From positions 1 through 62,634 of the forward strand of contig JADJBE010000012.1 of assembly GCA_016703895.1 (NCBI GenBank): DNA of 62,634 nt, given 5' to 3'. A model generated the notes under the pieces. That model ran no database searches. It saw only the letters and a program-made list of their open reading frames with translations, and was not told the DNA's origin. How positions within the stretch are numbered: the first letter of the stretch is position 1; each line of letters opens with the position of its first letter. The translations under genes were made by a program, and so were the position numbers. This document shows, piece after piece, positions 54,976-62,634 of this stretch. This DNA is from Pseudomonadota bacterium (GTDB lineage Bacteria > Pseudomonadota > Gammaproteobacteria > Steroidobacterales > Steroidobacteraceae).

Positions 54976-56771
54976 CAATTGTCCCGCCCGATTTTGAGCA
55001 CGGCGAGAAAGGCCTCCTGCGGAATCTCCACTTGCCCGAGCTGCTTCATGCGCTTCTTGCCTTCTTTCTGTTTCTCGAGGAGCTTGCGTTTGCGACTGAT
55101 ATCGCCGCCATAGCACTTGGCCAGAACGTTCTTGCGCAGCGCTTTGACCGTGGCGCGCGCAATCACATGCGCACCAATCGTCGCCTGGATTGCAACCTCG
55201 AACATCTGGCGCGGGATCAGTTCCTGCATCTTGTCCACCAGTTCGCGGCCGCGCTGGTAGGAGTTGTCACGATGCACGATCAACGACAGCGCGTCGACTC
55301 GATCGCCATTGATCAGCATGTCGAGCTTGACGAGCGGTGCCGCCTGAAAGCGGCTGAACTCGTAGTCGAACGAGGCATAACCACGGCTCACCGACTTCAG
55401 GCGATCAAAGAAATCGAGCACAACTTCTGCGAGTGGCAGCTCGTATTGCAGCGAGACCTGGTTCGCCAGATAGAGCATCTTCTTCTGCACACCGCGCTTG
55501 TCGTTGCAGAGCTTCAGTACGCTGCCGACATAGTCGGGCGGCACGAGGATGTTGGCGATGATGATCGGCTCGCGCAGCTCCGCCACTTTATCGAGCGGCG
55601 GCAGTTTGGACGGATTGTCGATCGTGACTATTTTGCCGTCCGTGGTCTCGACCTCATAGATGACGGTTGGTGCGCTGGTGACGAGATCCAGCTCATATTC
55701 ACGCTCCAGCCGCTCTTGCACGATATCCATGTGCAGCAAGCCCAGAAACCCGATGCGAAAACCGAAGCCCAGCGCTCCGGAGACTTCTGGCTCATAGTGC
55801 AGCGCCGAGTCGTTGAGTCGCAGCTTCGCCAGCGCATCGCGGAATTTCTCGTAGTCGTCAGATGACACCGGGAATAGCCCCGCGAACACGCGTGGCTGCA
55901 CTGGCTTGAAACCGGGCAGCGGCACAGTCGCGGGTGCACGCTCGAGCGTGATGGTATCGCCAACCGGTGCGCCATCGATCTCTTTGATGCCCGCCACGAT
56001 GAAGCCGACATCGCCCGGCAACAGCACGGGTGCAACCACCGACTTGGGAGTGAAACGTCCTACTTTGTCCACCGGCCAGGCACGGCCCGTGGACATCACG
56101 CGGATCTTGTCGCCCTGTTTCACCTGCCCGTTGAAGACCCGTACTAACGACACCACCCCGACGTAGTTGTCGAACCACGAATCGATGATCAAGGCCTGCA
56201 GCGGCCCATCGGGATCACCCTTGGGCGGTGGAATGCGCTTGACCAGCACTTCCAGCAGGCGATCGACGCCCTCGCCCGTCTTGCCGGAAACGCGCTCGGC
56301 ATCACTGGCATCGATGCCGATAATCTCGCCTATCTCGGTGATTACGCGGTCCGGATCTGCCGACGGCAGGTCAATCTTGTTGATTACCGGAACGACCTCG
56401 AGGCCTTGCTCGATGGCCGTATAACAGTTGGCGACACTCTGTGCCTCCACGCCCTGGGACGCATCGACCACCAGCAGCGCGCCCTCGCAGGCGGCAAGCG
56501 ACCGCGACACCTCGTAGGAGAAGTCGACGTGCCCTGGGGTATCGATCAGGTTGAGCTGGTAGCGTTCGCCATCTTCGGCCTGGTAGTACAAGGTGACCGA
56601 CTGCGCCTTGATCGTGATACCGCGCTCCCGCTCGAGCGCCATCGAGTCGAGCACCTGCGACTGCATCTCTCGATCTTGCAGACCGCCGCACATCTGAATG
56701 AAACGGTCCGCGAGCGTGGACTTGCCATGGTCAACATGAGCAATGATGGAAAAATTGTGTATGGGGTGCAT
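54975..56771 (-). CDS. lepA: Elongation factor 4 (LepA)
   Basis: LepA is a ribosomal GTPase that back-translocates or helps initiation and biogenesis. The 598-residue protein has the GTPase motifs AHVDHGKSTLADR, RERGITIKAQ, DTPGHVDF and NKIDLPSADP. The unique C-terminal domain ends RKRKLLEKQKEGKKRMKQLGQVEIPQEAFLAVL. It lies directly upstream of lepB. Confidence 0.97.
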   Translation of the reverse strand: MHPIHNFSIIAHVDHGKSTLADRFIQMCGGLQDREMQSQVLDSMALERERGITIKAQSVTLYYQAEDGERYQLNLIDTPGHVDFSYEVSRSLAACEGALLVVDASQGVEAQSVANCYTAIEQGLEVVPVINKIDLPSADPDRVITEIGEIIGIDASDAERVSGKTGEGVDRLLEVLVKRIPPPKGDPDGPLQALIIDSWFDNYVGVVSLVRVFNGQVKQGDKIRVMSTGRAWPVDKVGRFTPKSVVAPVLLPGDVGFIVAGIKEIDGAPVGDTITLERAPATVPLPGFKPVQPRVFAGLFPVSSDDYEKFRDALAKLRLNDSALHYEPEVSGALGFGFRIGFLGLLHMDIVQERLEREYELDLVTSAPTVIYEVETTDGKIVTIDNPSKLPPLDKVAELREPIIIANILVPPDYVGSVLKLCNDKRGVQKKMLYLANQVSLQYELPLAEVVLDFFDRLKSVSRGYASFDYEFSRFQAAPLVKLDMLINGDRVDALSLIVHRDNSYQRGRELVDKMQELIPRQMFEVAIQATIGAHVIARATVKALRKNVLAKCYGGDISRKRKLLEKQKEGKKRMKQLGQVEIPQEAFLAVLKIGRDN

Positions 56772-56871
56772 CGAGAACCCGAGCTAAGCCTGTACGGCCT
56801 GACTCGAGTGTGGTCGGCCAAGCATTGTTGAGGGCCGGGAGTATACAAGGGAAGTTGGCTGCATCGCCGCT

Positions 56872-57135
56872 CTAGCTAGCGCGTTCAAGCAGAGTTCGTT
56901 GCAATAGCGCTGCGTCCAGCCGCCCGTGACAGACGACCAGGCCGTCCAACAGCAGGACCGGAACCTCCAGCACAAACCGCTGCTCCAGGCCCGGATCGGA
57001 TTGGAGATCGATCGCGCTGATCGGTGGCAGCGCCGCTCGCAATCCTAGCTCATGCAAATCCTCGAACATTTGCTCGCACAGCCCACAGCCCTCGCGAGTC
57101 ACCACCGCGAGGCCCGCCGGGAAAAAGGCAGTCAC
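56872..57135 (-). CDS. Glutaredoxin-like DUF836 protein
   Basis: An 87-residue thioredoxin-fold protein of the DUF836 type, with a CGLC redox motif (VVTREGCGLCEQMFEDLHEL) and a cis-Pro segment (LEVPVLLLDG). Members sit between the sigma-E operon and lepA in many gammaproteobacteria. It overlaps the rseB stop by four bases. The partner is unknown. Confidence 0.85.
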   Translation of the reverse strand: MTAFFPAGLAVVTREGCGLCEQMFEDLHELGLRAALPPISAIDLQSDPGLEQRFVLEVPVLLLDGLVVCHGRLDAALLQRTLLERAS

Positions 57136-58202
57136 GGACTGGGTGCAGGCGCGAGGCCAGCGCGGGGCGCTCCAGGCGGCGCGGCCACGGGCTGTTCAGT
57201 CAGCCGGGTGCGCGGTTTGGCTTGGACGACATTGCCTGAGGTTGCTCTGACTTGGGTCGCAATGAACCGCACGGTCGTCGCCGGCACTTCACCCACGGCG
57301 GTGACCTGATGGCCATCAACAATGGTTGAATACGCTGATGAGGAACCGAGCTGTGTGGTGCCTGCCATGGACGGCTCAGAGCCTTCGCGCGACTCGACAA
57401 ACACGGAAACTGACGCAATGCCGTCACTGAATACGAGGTGCGATACCGCGTGTTTGGAGCCCGGCATGGCTTGCTGCCCACGTGTCGTTAGTTGAAAGCC
57501 TGGCGGTAGACGCAGCGCGTCCCACAGGACAGGCGACGTGGACGCAACCCTTGTCTGGTCATTCCGCAGCCAACGGAAGCCGCGGGTGTCCACCTCAGGC
57601 TCGAACGCGCTGTCCGGAATACTGGCGGGCATTGACAGATTCGAGAATACGATTTGCTCAATAACATCGCCGCGCTCATCGCAGAGCTGCGTCTTGAGCG
57701 GCATGGCGGTGGCCTCGTCGATCCACAACCGATAACCATAGCGATAGCCATCACGCGGATTGACCAACACCAGCCGTGCGTCGCGCCCCATCAAGCGGGA
57801 CCGCTGTGCGCCGCCGGTAATCTCGTACATCGCTGCAGTCGCCTGGTCCAGCTTCGGCAATGCACCCAGCAACGGTCCTTCGTTATTACGTTTCTCCACG
57901 AGGACCGTTCGCTTGTCGGGCAGAAAGCAGGTGAGCTCATTGTCACGGCGGATGAACTCCCGCCCCGACCCATCGAGCGACACCACTCGCTCCGTGACCG
58001 AACGACCGTCAACCCGATGGATCACCCGCAGGGTTTCCATTCGACCGCCGTGCACATGGAAGAACACGCCGTCGTAGTTGCGCGTCGTGAGCGCTTCGTT
58101 CATGCGGTTGAGCCAGACCTGCGGCTCATCGGCCGCCGCCAACGCGCTGACCAACGACGTGGCCAAGACGGCGCTGGCCGTGACGGCCCTAACGAATCGC
58201 AT
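57132..58202 (-). CDS. rseB: Sigma-E regulatory protein RseB (MucB)
   Basis: RseB/MucB is a periplasmic negative regulator that shields RseA from cleavage until envelope stress. After a signal peptide (FVRAVTASAVLATSLVSALAAA) come an N-terminal LolA-like domain (WLNRMNEALTTRNYDGVFFHVHGGRMETLRVIH) and a C-terminal MucB_RseB domain (QQAMPGSKHAVSHLVFSDGIASVSVFVE). I chose ATG at 58202, which has a spaced AGGA site; ATG at 58208 is possible. It overlaps the rseA stop. Confidence 0.9.
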   Translation of the reverse strand: MRFVRAVTASAVLATSLVSALAAADEPQVWLNRMNEALTTRNYDGVFFHVHGGRMETLRVIHRVDGRSVTERVVSLDGSGREFIRRDNELTCFLPDKRTVLVEKRNNEGPLLGALPKLDQATAAMYEITGGAQRSRLMGRDARLVLVNPRDGYRYGYRLWIDEATAMPLKTQLCDERGDVIEQIVFSNLSMPASIPDSAFEPEVDTRGFRWLRNDQTRVASTSPVLWDALRLPPGFQLTTRGQQAMPGSKHAVSHLVFSDGIASVSVFVESREGSEPSMAGTTQLGSSSAYSTIVDGHQVTAVGEVPATTVRFIATQVRATSGNVVQAKPRTRLTEQPVAAPPGAPRAGLAPAPSP

Positions 58203-58976
58203 CGCCATCCTCGGTGGTCGCCGTGCTGATATTGCCATCGCTTGCCACCAGCCCAGACAGCACGATACGTCGGGACAACGGCCCTGAAACTTCGCTGTGT
58301 GCAACCACGTAGTTGGCGAGCTGCGCGGACGGCACCAGCGCCGCGGCTGGATTGATGCTGACCTGCGGCGTGACGTAACTCGGTGGCTCGCCATTGTCGC
58401 GCAACCCAAGATCGCGCGATTCAGGCGCACGCGACTCGCTGACCGCGAGCACTGCCGGGACATCCTGCACGACCGCCGCCAGCGACTCAGCTGGTTGCAC
58501 TGGCACCTCGGTTCTCAGTAGCAGAATCGACGCCGCCGCAACGCTGGCGGCAATGCCAATGCCCGCAACTGGCCGCAACCAGCGTTGGTTCCACGTGGCC
58601 GGTTCCCACGTGGCTCGACGACCACTGCGCTAGTCGACGGCACGCCTGAACTCATTGCGGCCGCGATCTGAGTCAGGAGCCCGTCGCAACTGCGGTCGGC
58701 TCCACCAGCACTGGTTCGCCAGCCAACGCCGCCGATACACGCTGCGCAACCCGATCGTCGAGATGAATGTTGCGATCGGCCCTGAGCGCAGCGCCGATCA
58801 ATGCAAAACGACTCCATTGATCGCGCAGTCGTGCATCGCGCGTCAGACGGCAAGCCATCAACTCCACACTCGGCGCTCGCCAGTTCGCCGTCGAACATCG
58901 CCGACAACTGACTGTCGCGCTGCAAGTTGCTATCACTGGAATCCACACCCGGCCCACTCATGCCTACGCCACTCAT
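58189..58976 (-). CDS. rseA: Anti-sigma-E factor RseA (MucA) (three frameshifts)
   Basis: The inner-membrane anti-sigma factor that holds sigma-E at the membrane. The cytoplasmic N-terminus reads SQLSAMFDGELASAEC...ELMACRLTRDARLRDQWSRFALIGAALR, a clear RseA_N domain. It is followed by a membrane helix (RPVAGIGIAASVAAASILLL) and a periplasmic tail. Three reading-frame changes split it: near 58865 (one extra base), 58679 and 58612 (one missing base at each). A conserved sigma-E operon is unlikely to carry a dead anti-sigma, so errors are likely. Confidence 0.82.
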
Positions 58977-59581
58977 CCCAACTCCTCAGTGCGACCCAGG
59001 CCGCCTTCGAATACTTCGCGTAAGCGTTTGTCGATCGCTTCGCGTGCACGGAAAATTCTTGATCGCACCGTCCCGACCGGACACTCCATGGTCGTTGCGA
59101 TCTCCTCATAACTGAGGCCCTCGAGTTCGCGCAACACGATGGCGGTGCGCAGCTCCTCGGGTAGGCTTTCGATCGCCGCATTGACGATACCGCGAATCTC
59201 ATCGGTCAACGCCAGACCTTCGGGCGTATCCGGATCCTTCAATCGATCCTGCATGGATGCGGACTCCTCAGCATTGTTTACATCGATCTCGAAATCAATC
59301 GGACTACGGTTGCGGGCAGCAATCGCGTTCTTGGCTGTATTGATCGCGATGCGATACAACCAAGTGTAGAACGCGCTGTCGCCACGAAAATTTGGCAGCG
59401 CGCGGTAAGCTTTGATGAACGCTTCCTGTGCAATGTCTTCTGCTTCTGCTGGACTTCGAACATAGCGTTGAACGAGCTTGATCACCTTGAACTGGTACTT
59501 GCGAACCAGCAGATCGAACGCCGACTTGTCGCCCCGCTGGACGCGCTCGACGAGCGTGCGATCCGTCACCTCGGCGGTCAC
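58973..59581 (-). CDS. rpoE: RNA polymerase sigma-E factor RpoE (AlgU)
   Basis: The extracytoplasmic stress sigma factor. Region 2 (DLLVRKYQFKVIKLVQRYV, AEDIAQEAFIKAYRALPNFRG...YTWLYRIAINTAKN) and region 4 (LPEELRTAIVLRELEGLSYEEIATTMECPVGTVRSRIFRARE) are clear and close to E. coli RpoE. I place the start at GTG 59581, because a sigma-E promoter would begin transcription near the in-frame ATG at 59626, leaving it leaderless. It overlaps rseA by four bases. Confidence 0.94.
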   Translation of the reverse strand: MTAEVTDRTLVERVQRGDKSAFDLLVRKYQFKVIKLVQRYVRSPAEAEDIAQEAFIKAYRALPNFRGDSAFYTWLYRIAINTAKNAIAARNRSPIDFEIDVNNAEESASMQDRLKDPDTPEGLALTDEIRGIVNAAIESLPEELRTAIVLRELEGLSYEEIATTMECPVGTVRSRIFRAREAIDKRLREVFEGGLGRTEELG

Positions 59582-59632
59582 GCTGACACCCGATCGCTGA
59601 CGCGACGCTCGGCCAGGAACTGCCATGCGCTG

Positions 59633-59660
59633 AATAGACCCTGAATGGCCGGAAAAGTTC
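59633..59660 (-). promoter_or_regulatory. Sigma-E-type autoregulatory promoter of rpoE
   Basis: On the minus strand: -35 GAACTT (59655-59660), a 16-base spacer, and -10 TCTATT (59633-59638), close to the sigma-E consensus GAACTT-N16/17-TCTGA. The predicted start site is at about 59626, 45 bases before the chosen GTG start of rpoE. Autoregulation of rpoE by its own product is known in E. coli and Pseudomonas; this supports the same here. Confidence 0.7.
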
Positions 59661-59775
59661 GGTACAAAATTGGGGGCGGCAAGCCGCGTGTGACGCAGGT
59701 CATGTTTGCCGCGTCAGTCTAGCAGTTTGAGTCGGCACGCCGCAGATCCTGGCCGCCGCCGCGGTTACTCCGGCC

Positions 59776-60258
59776 CTAACGTTCCCCTGAATCGCCGCGA
59801 CTGTGGCGAAATCGCAGCAACCAGACCAAGTACACGTAGCCGGCCGGCTCGACCACCGCCCGGTCGATGAGCGCATTGTACGTCCGACCACCCGCCCGCA
59901 CCGACAGCCAGATCCAGCGTGCACCAAAACGCGCGGCCCGCAACGTGGGACGTGCCGCCTGCGGGTCTGGTTGGGAATTGGTCACGATGGACAGCGACCC
60001 AGACTCATTCCAGAGTACGCGGCGAATCGCCCGTTGGCCGTGCAATGCGACCGCGGTACGTAGCGGCTCCCACGCAAGCCACAGCGCAATGCTGGTCACG
60101 AGGAGCGCCGCCAGCGGCTGCTGCCGCATGGCGATCAACCCACTGAGCGCAATGCAGCCAAGCCAGCCGACTGCTACGGCAGGTGCAAGCTGCGATGGCA
60201 ACAGACTTAGGTCGCCAGGTTCAACGGACCGACGGACGCGGTGAGATTTGGGCAACAA
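59776..60258 (-). CDS. ygfX: YgfX-like inner-membrane protein
   Basis: About 160 residues with two membrane segments (APAVAVGWLGCIALSGLIAM and PLAALLVTSIALWLAWEPL) and a cytoplasmic C-terminus (LRAARFGARWIWLSVRAGGRTYNALIDRAVVEPAGYVYLVWLLRF). It follows sdhE with an overlap of about 35-38 bases, which is the context of YgfX/CptA. In E. coli, YgfX was described as a toxin-like cell-division inhibitor paired with YgfY/SdhE, an interpretation still debated. The start codon is uncertain (TTG at 60258 or 60255). Confidence 0.72.
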   Translation of the reverse strand: MLPKSHRVRRSVEPGDLSLLPSQLAPAVAVGWLGCIALSGLIAMRQQPLAALLVTSIALWLAWEPLRTAVALHGQRAIRRVLWNESGSLSIVTNSQPDPQAARPTLRAARFGARWIWLSVRAGGRTYNALIDRAVVEPAGYVYLVWLLRFRHSRGDSGER

Positions 60259-60529
60259 CGCTTGCTATCGCGGGATCGGTCGGTTCATGACCGGCTAACA
60301 AATAACGCGCCAGCTCGGGATCCTGCAAGGCCAGAATCTGCTCAAATGCAGCCTTATCCTGACTCGACGCGAACTGATATGACCCTGCTAGGTAGCGCTC
60401 AAGCAGCACGTCGAGCTCGCGCATGCCACGACGGCAGGACCAGGCCAACCGCCCGCGCGACGGCCCGTCCGTCGCCACCGTAGCGGTCGCTTTAGCATTG
60501 GTCGCGTCCGCAGCAATGTCCGCCACCAC
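60221..60529 (-). CDS. sdhE: Succinate dehydrogenase assembly factor SdhE
   Basis: SdhE promotes flavin attachment to SdhA. The core GRLAWSCRRGMRELDVLLERYLAGSY contains the conserved RGMRELD (RGxxE-type) motif essential for FAD transfer. It continues with DKAAFEQILALQDPELARYLLAGHEPTDP. The start is unclear: a GTG at 60529 or 60526, just after the sdhB stop, is chosen to give about 102 residues. It follows sdhA-sdhB directly, matching its role. Confidence 0.88.
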   Translation of the reverse strand: MVADIAADATNAKATATVATDGPSRGRLAWSCRRGMRELDVLLERYLAGSYQFASSQDKAAFEQILALQDPELARYLLAGHEPTDPAIASVVAQISPRPSVR

Positions 60530-60537
60530 GCGCAGGC

Positions 60538-61320
60538 TCAGTGCCGGCGCTCGACGATCAGCTTCTTGATCTCGGCGATCGCTTTGGCGGGATTCAGATC
60601 CTTGGGGCAGACCTCGGTGCAATTCATGATCGTGTGGCAACGGTACAGCTTGAACGGATCTTCGAGTTCATCGAGGCGCTCGCCGAGCGCCTCATCGCGG
60701 CTGTCGACGATCCAACGATAAGCGGCCAACAAGGCAGCCGGACCAAGATAGCGGTCCGAGTTCCACCAGTAGCTGGGACAAGCGGTAGAACAACAGGCGC
60801 ACAAGATACAGGCCGAGGACGATCGATTTTTTCCTGGTCTTCCTTGGCCTGCAAGCGCTCGCGACCGGCCGGTGCCGGCGTGCGCGTCTGCAGCCACGGT
60901 TTGACCGACGCATACTGCGCATAGAAATGGGTCAGATCCGGCACCAGATCCTTGACCACCGGCATGTGGCAGCGGGTAGATCTTGACGTCGCCCTTCACC
61001 TCGCTGCAAGCCTTGGTACAGGCGAGCGTGTTCAGGCCGTCAATATTCATCGCGCAGCTACCGCAAATACCTTCGCGACACGAGCGACGAAACGTCAAGG
61101 TTGAATCGATCTCGTTCTTGATCTTCACCAGCGCATCGAGAACCATCGGGCCGCAGGCGTCCATGTCCACTTCGTAAGTATCGACCCGCGGGTTCTCGGT
61201 CTTCTCTGGATCGAAGCGATAGATCTTGAAAACGCGCACATTCTTCGTGCCCGCCGGGGCACGAAACACATTGCCATCCTTGCGGATGCGCGAATTCTCG
61301 GGCAGTCGGAACTCCGTCAT
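60538..61320 (-). CDS. sdhB: Succinate dehydrogenase iron-sulfur subunit (two frameshifts)
   Basis: SdhB carries the three iron-sulfur clusters of complex II. The 2Fe-2S ligands are in SCREGICGSCAMNIDGLNTLAC, and the C-terminal clusters in CILCACCSTACPSYWW and CHTIMNCTEVCPKDLNP. The protein starts at 61320, overlapping the sdhA stop (TGATG). The frame breaks near 60970 (KIYPLPH/MPVVKDLVPDLTHFY) and near 60825, where it returns to SSACILC. SdhB is conserved with sdhA, so errors are likely. Confidence 0.92.
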   Translation of the reverse strand: MTEFRLPENSRIRKDGNVFRAPAGTKNVRVFKIYRFDPEKTENPRVDTYEVDMDACGPMVLDALVKIKNEIDSTLTFRRSCREGICGSCAMNIDGLNTLACTKACSEVKGDVKIYPLPHAGGQGSGAGSDPFLCAVCVGQTVAADAHAGTGRSRALAGQGRPGKNRSSSACILCACCSTACPSYWWNSDRYLGPAALLAAYRWIVDSRDEALGERLDELEDPFKLYRCHTIMNCTEVCPKDLNPAKAIAEIKKLIVERRH

Positions 61321-62634
61321 CAGTAAACCCTCGCCTTCGGCGGAACGGTCTCGACATCTTTCGTCAGAGTCTGCAAATGCACCGGCCGATAGTCGAAACG
61401 CACCTTGCCGCCCGACTCGACCCACGCCAGTGTGTGCTTCAGCCACACGGTATCGTCACGGTCGGCAAAATCCTCGCGCGCATGTGCGCCGCGGCTTTCC
61501 TTGCGATTCTCCGCCGACGCGATCGTTACCATCGCCTGGCCAAGCAAGTTGTCGAGCTCCAGCGTTTCGATCAAATCGGTATTCCACACCAGGCCGCGAT
61601 CCTGGATACCGACATCGGCGAACGACGCGTAGGTCTTACCGAGTCGCGCCACGCCTTCCTGCAACGAACTACCCGTGCGGAACACGGCCGCATCAGTCTG
61701 CATGATCTTCTGCATCTCGAGACGCACCTCAGCCGTGCGCCGTGCACCCTTCGCGTGGCGGAACCGATCGAGCCGCGCCACAGCCGCATCACCCGCATCG
61801 GCGGCGAGCGGCTTGTGAGTCTGACCCGGCTTGACGAGGGTCGCAGCGTGCCGGCCCGCTTCGCGTCCAAAGACGACCAGATCGAGCAGGGAATTCGAGC
61901 CCAGACGATTGGCACCATGGACGGAAACGCAAGCCGCTTCACCGACTGCCATCAGCCCGGTCACGACCGTAGCGGCGCTGCCGTTATGAACAGTAACAAC
62001 CTCGCCGTGATAGTTACACGGGATGCCACCCATATTGTAGTGCACCGTTGGCAGCACTGGGATCGGCTCCTTGTTGACATCGACCCCGGCAAAAATACGC
62101 GCGGTCTCGGCAATGCCAGGCAACCGTTGCTTGATCACTTCCGGGCCCAAATGCTCAAGATGAAGATGAATGTGGTCTTGTTCTTTACCGACACCGCGGC
62201 CTTCGCGGATCTCGATCGTCATGGAGCGGGACACCACATCGCGCGAAGCGAGATCCTTGGCGTTCGGCGCATAGCGCTCCATGAACCGCTCGCCAGCGGA
62301 ATTGGTGATATAGCCGCCCTCGCCGCGCGCGCCCTCGGTGATCAGACAACCGGCGCCGTAGATGCCGGTCGGATGGAACTGCACGAACTCCATATCCTGC
62401 AATGGCAAACCGGCGCGCAAAACCATGCCATTGCCATCGCCGGTACAGGTGTGCGCCGACGTACAGGAAAAGAATGCGCGACCATAGCCGCCTGTGGCGA
62501 GAATGGTTAGATGTGAGCGAAAGCGGTGCAGGCGCCCCGTCGCTAAATCAATCGCGATCACGCCGCGGCACTCGCCGTCTTGCATGATGAGATCGAGCGC
62601 AAAGTACTCAATATAGAATTCGGCGTCGTTACGA
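61320..62634 (-). CDS. sdhA: Succinate dehydrogenase flavoprotein subunit (partial, 5' end outside the window)
   Basis: The C-terminal three quarters of SdhA. Visible: HPTGIYGAGCLITEGARGEGGYITN (active site), HYNMGGIPCNYHGEV with substrate-binding His/Arg, GANRLGSNSLLDLVVFGREAG and the C-terminal LEMQKIMQTDAAVFRT domain. The frame stays open to the window's edge (EFYIEYFALDLIMQDG precedes the in-window Met), so the gene is cut, not short. It heads sdhB-sdhE-ygfX. Confidence 0.95.
   Translation of the reverse strand, partial: RNDAEFYIEYFALDLIMQDGECRGVIAIDLATGRLHRFRSHLTILATGGYGRAFFSCTSAHTCTGDGNGMVLRAGLPLQDMEFVQFHPTGIYGAGCLITEGARGEGGYITNSAGERFMERYAPNAKDLASRDVVSRSMTIEIREGRGVGKEQDHIHLHLEHLGPEVIKQRLPGIAETARIFAGVDVNKEPIPVLPTVHYNMGGIPCNYHGEVVTVHNGSAATVVTGLMAVGEAACVSVHGANRLGSNSLLDLVVFGREAGRHAATLVKPGQTHKPLAADAGDAAVARLDRFRHAKGARRTAEVRLEMQKIMQTDAAVFRTGSSLQEGVARLGKTYASFADVGIQDRGLVWNTDLIETLELDNLLGQAMVTIASAENRKESRGAHAREDFADRDDTVWLKHTLAWVESGGKVRFDYRPVHLQTLTKDVETVPPKARVY

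Noticed and set aside
1..62634. Frequent TTA codons followed by G (for example in Leu-Gly pairs) and GTTAG/CTAAC pentamers
   Set aside because: A rough expectation for this base composition gives a similar or higher count, so there is no clear enrichment by eye.
1..62634. tRNA, rRNA, tmRNA, riboswitch and phage genes
   Set aside because: None recognised in the intergenic stretches; these are short and mostly explained by promoters, hairpins or overlaps.

Overview
The window is GC-rich, gene-dense gammaproteobacterial chromosome. Two blocks keep a gene order I know from Pseudomonas-type genomes: rluC/rne - Tyr phosphatase - kdsB-ycaR-lpxK-msbA-exbD-exbB-comEC-lol genes-mfd-csiV-nagZ, and sdhAB-sdhE-ygfX / rpoE-rseA-rseB / lepA-lepB-rnc-era-recO-pdxJ-acpS. 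RNase E, LolCDE, KdsB, RseA/RseB and CsiV point to Gammaproteobacteria. A NirS-type nitrite reductase implies denitrification potential. A Nevskiales/Steroidobacter/Xanthomonadales-like lineage is plausible but cannot be fixed from this window. I saw no tRNA, rRNA, CRISPR array, phage or transposase gene.

Layout. 0-7 kb: Maf/YceF, RluC, RNase E with a structured leader, a TPR-GGDEF protein and a low-molecular-weight Tyr phosphatase. 7.1-26.9 kb looks like accessory material between the phosphatase and kdsB. It carries an M48 metalloprotease, a two-gene RND pump, a porin and a TonB receptor transcribed divergently around an FNR/DNR-type box, and a dnr-nirS operon with its own FNR/DNR-type box. 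It ends with a large FAD/Fe-S dehydrogenase, a MOSC protein and a membrane-anchored pseudokinase. 26.9-38 kb: LPS and lipoprotein export (KdsB, LpxK, MsbA, ExbB/ExbD, LolC/E/D) plus ComEC. 38-42.6 kb: a small BamE-like protein, Mfd and CsiV.

42.6-45.7 kb is the most unusual stretch. Two large hairpin elements share a 119-bp core (about 92% identical, same length), but their outer arms differ in sequence while each remains self-complementary. They bracket an RHH/MazF toxin-antitoxin pair, a truncated phosphatase and a frameshifted esterase. Each element lies just after the stop codon of a neighbouring gene, in the same orientation relative to that gene. 45.7-62.6 kb is housekeeping: a degenerate-GGDEF PAS protein coupled to nagZ, RlmD, an exonuclease, AcpS-PdxJ-RecO-Era-Rnc-LepB-LepA, the sigma-E operon with a recognisable autoregulatory promoter, and succinate dehydrogenase (sdhA runs off the end).

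Quality caveat. At least nine genes, including msbA, rnc, rseA, sdhB and mfd, are broken by about 16 one- or two-base indels, and one carries an in-frame TAG. Because several are essential or conserved, most breaks are probably sequence errors, so these loci are annotated as single genes with the break sites given.
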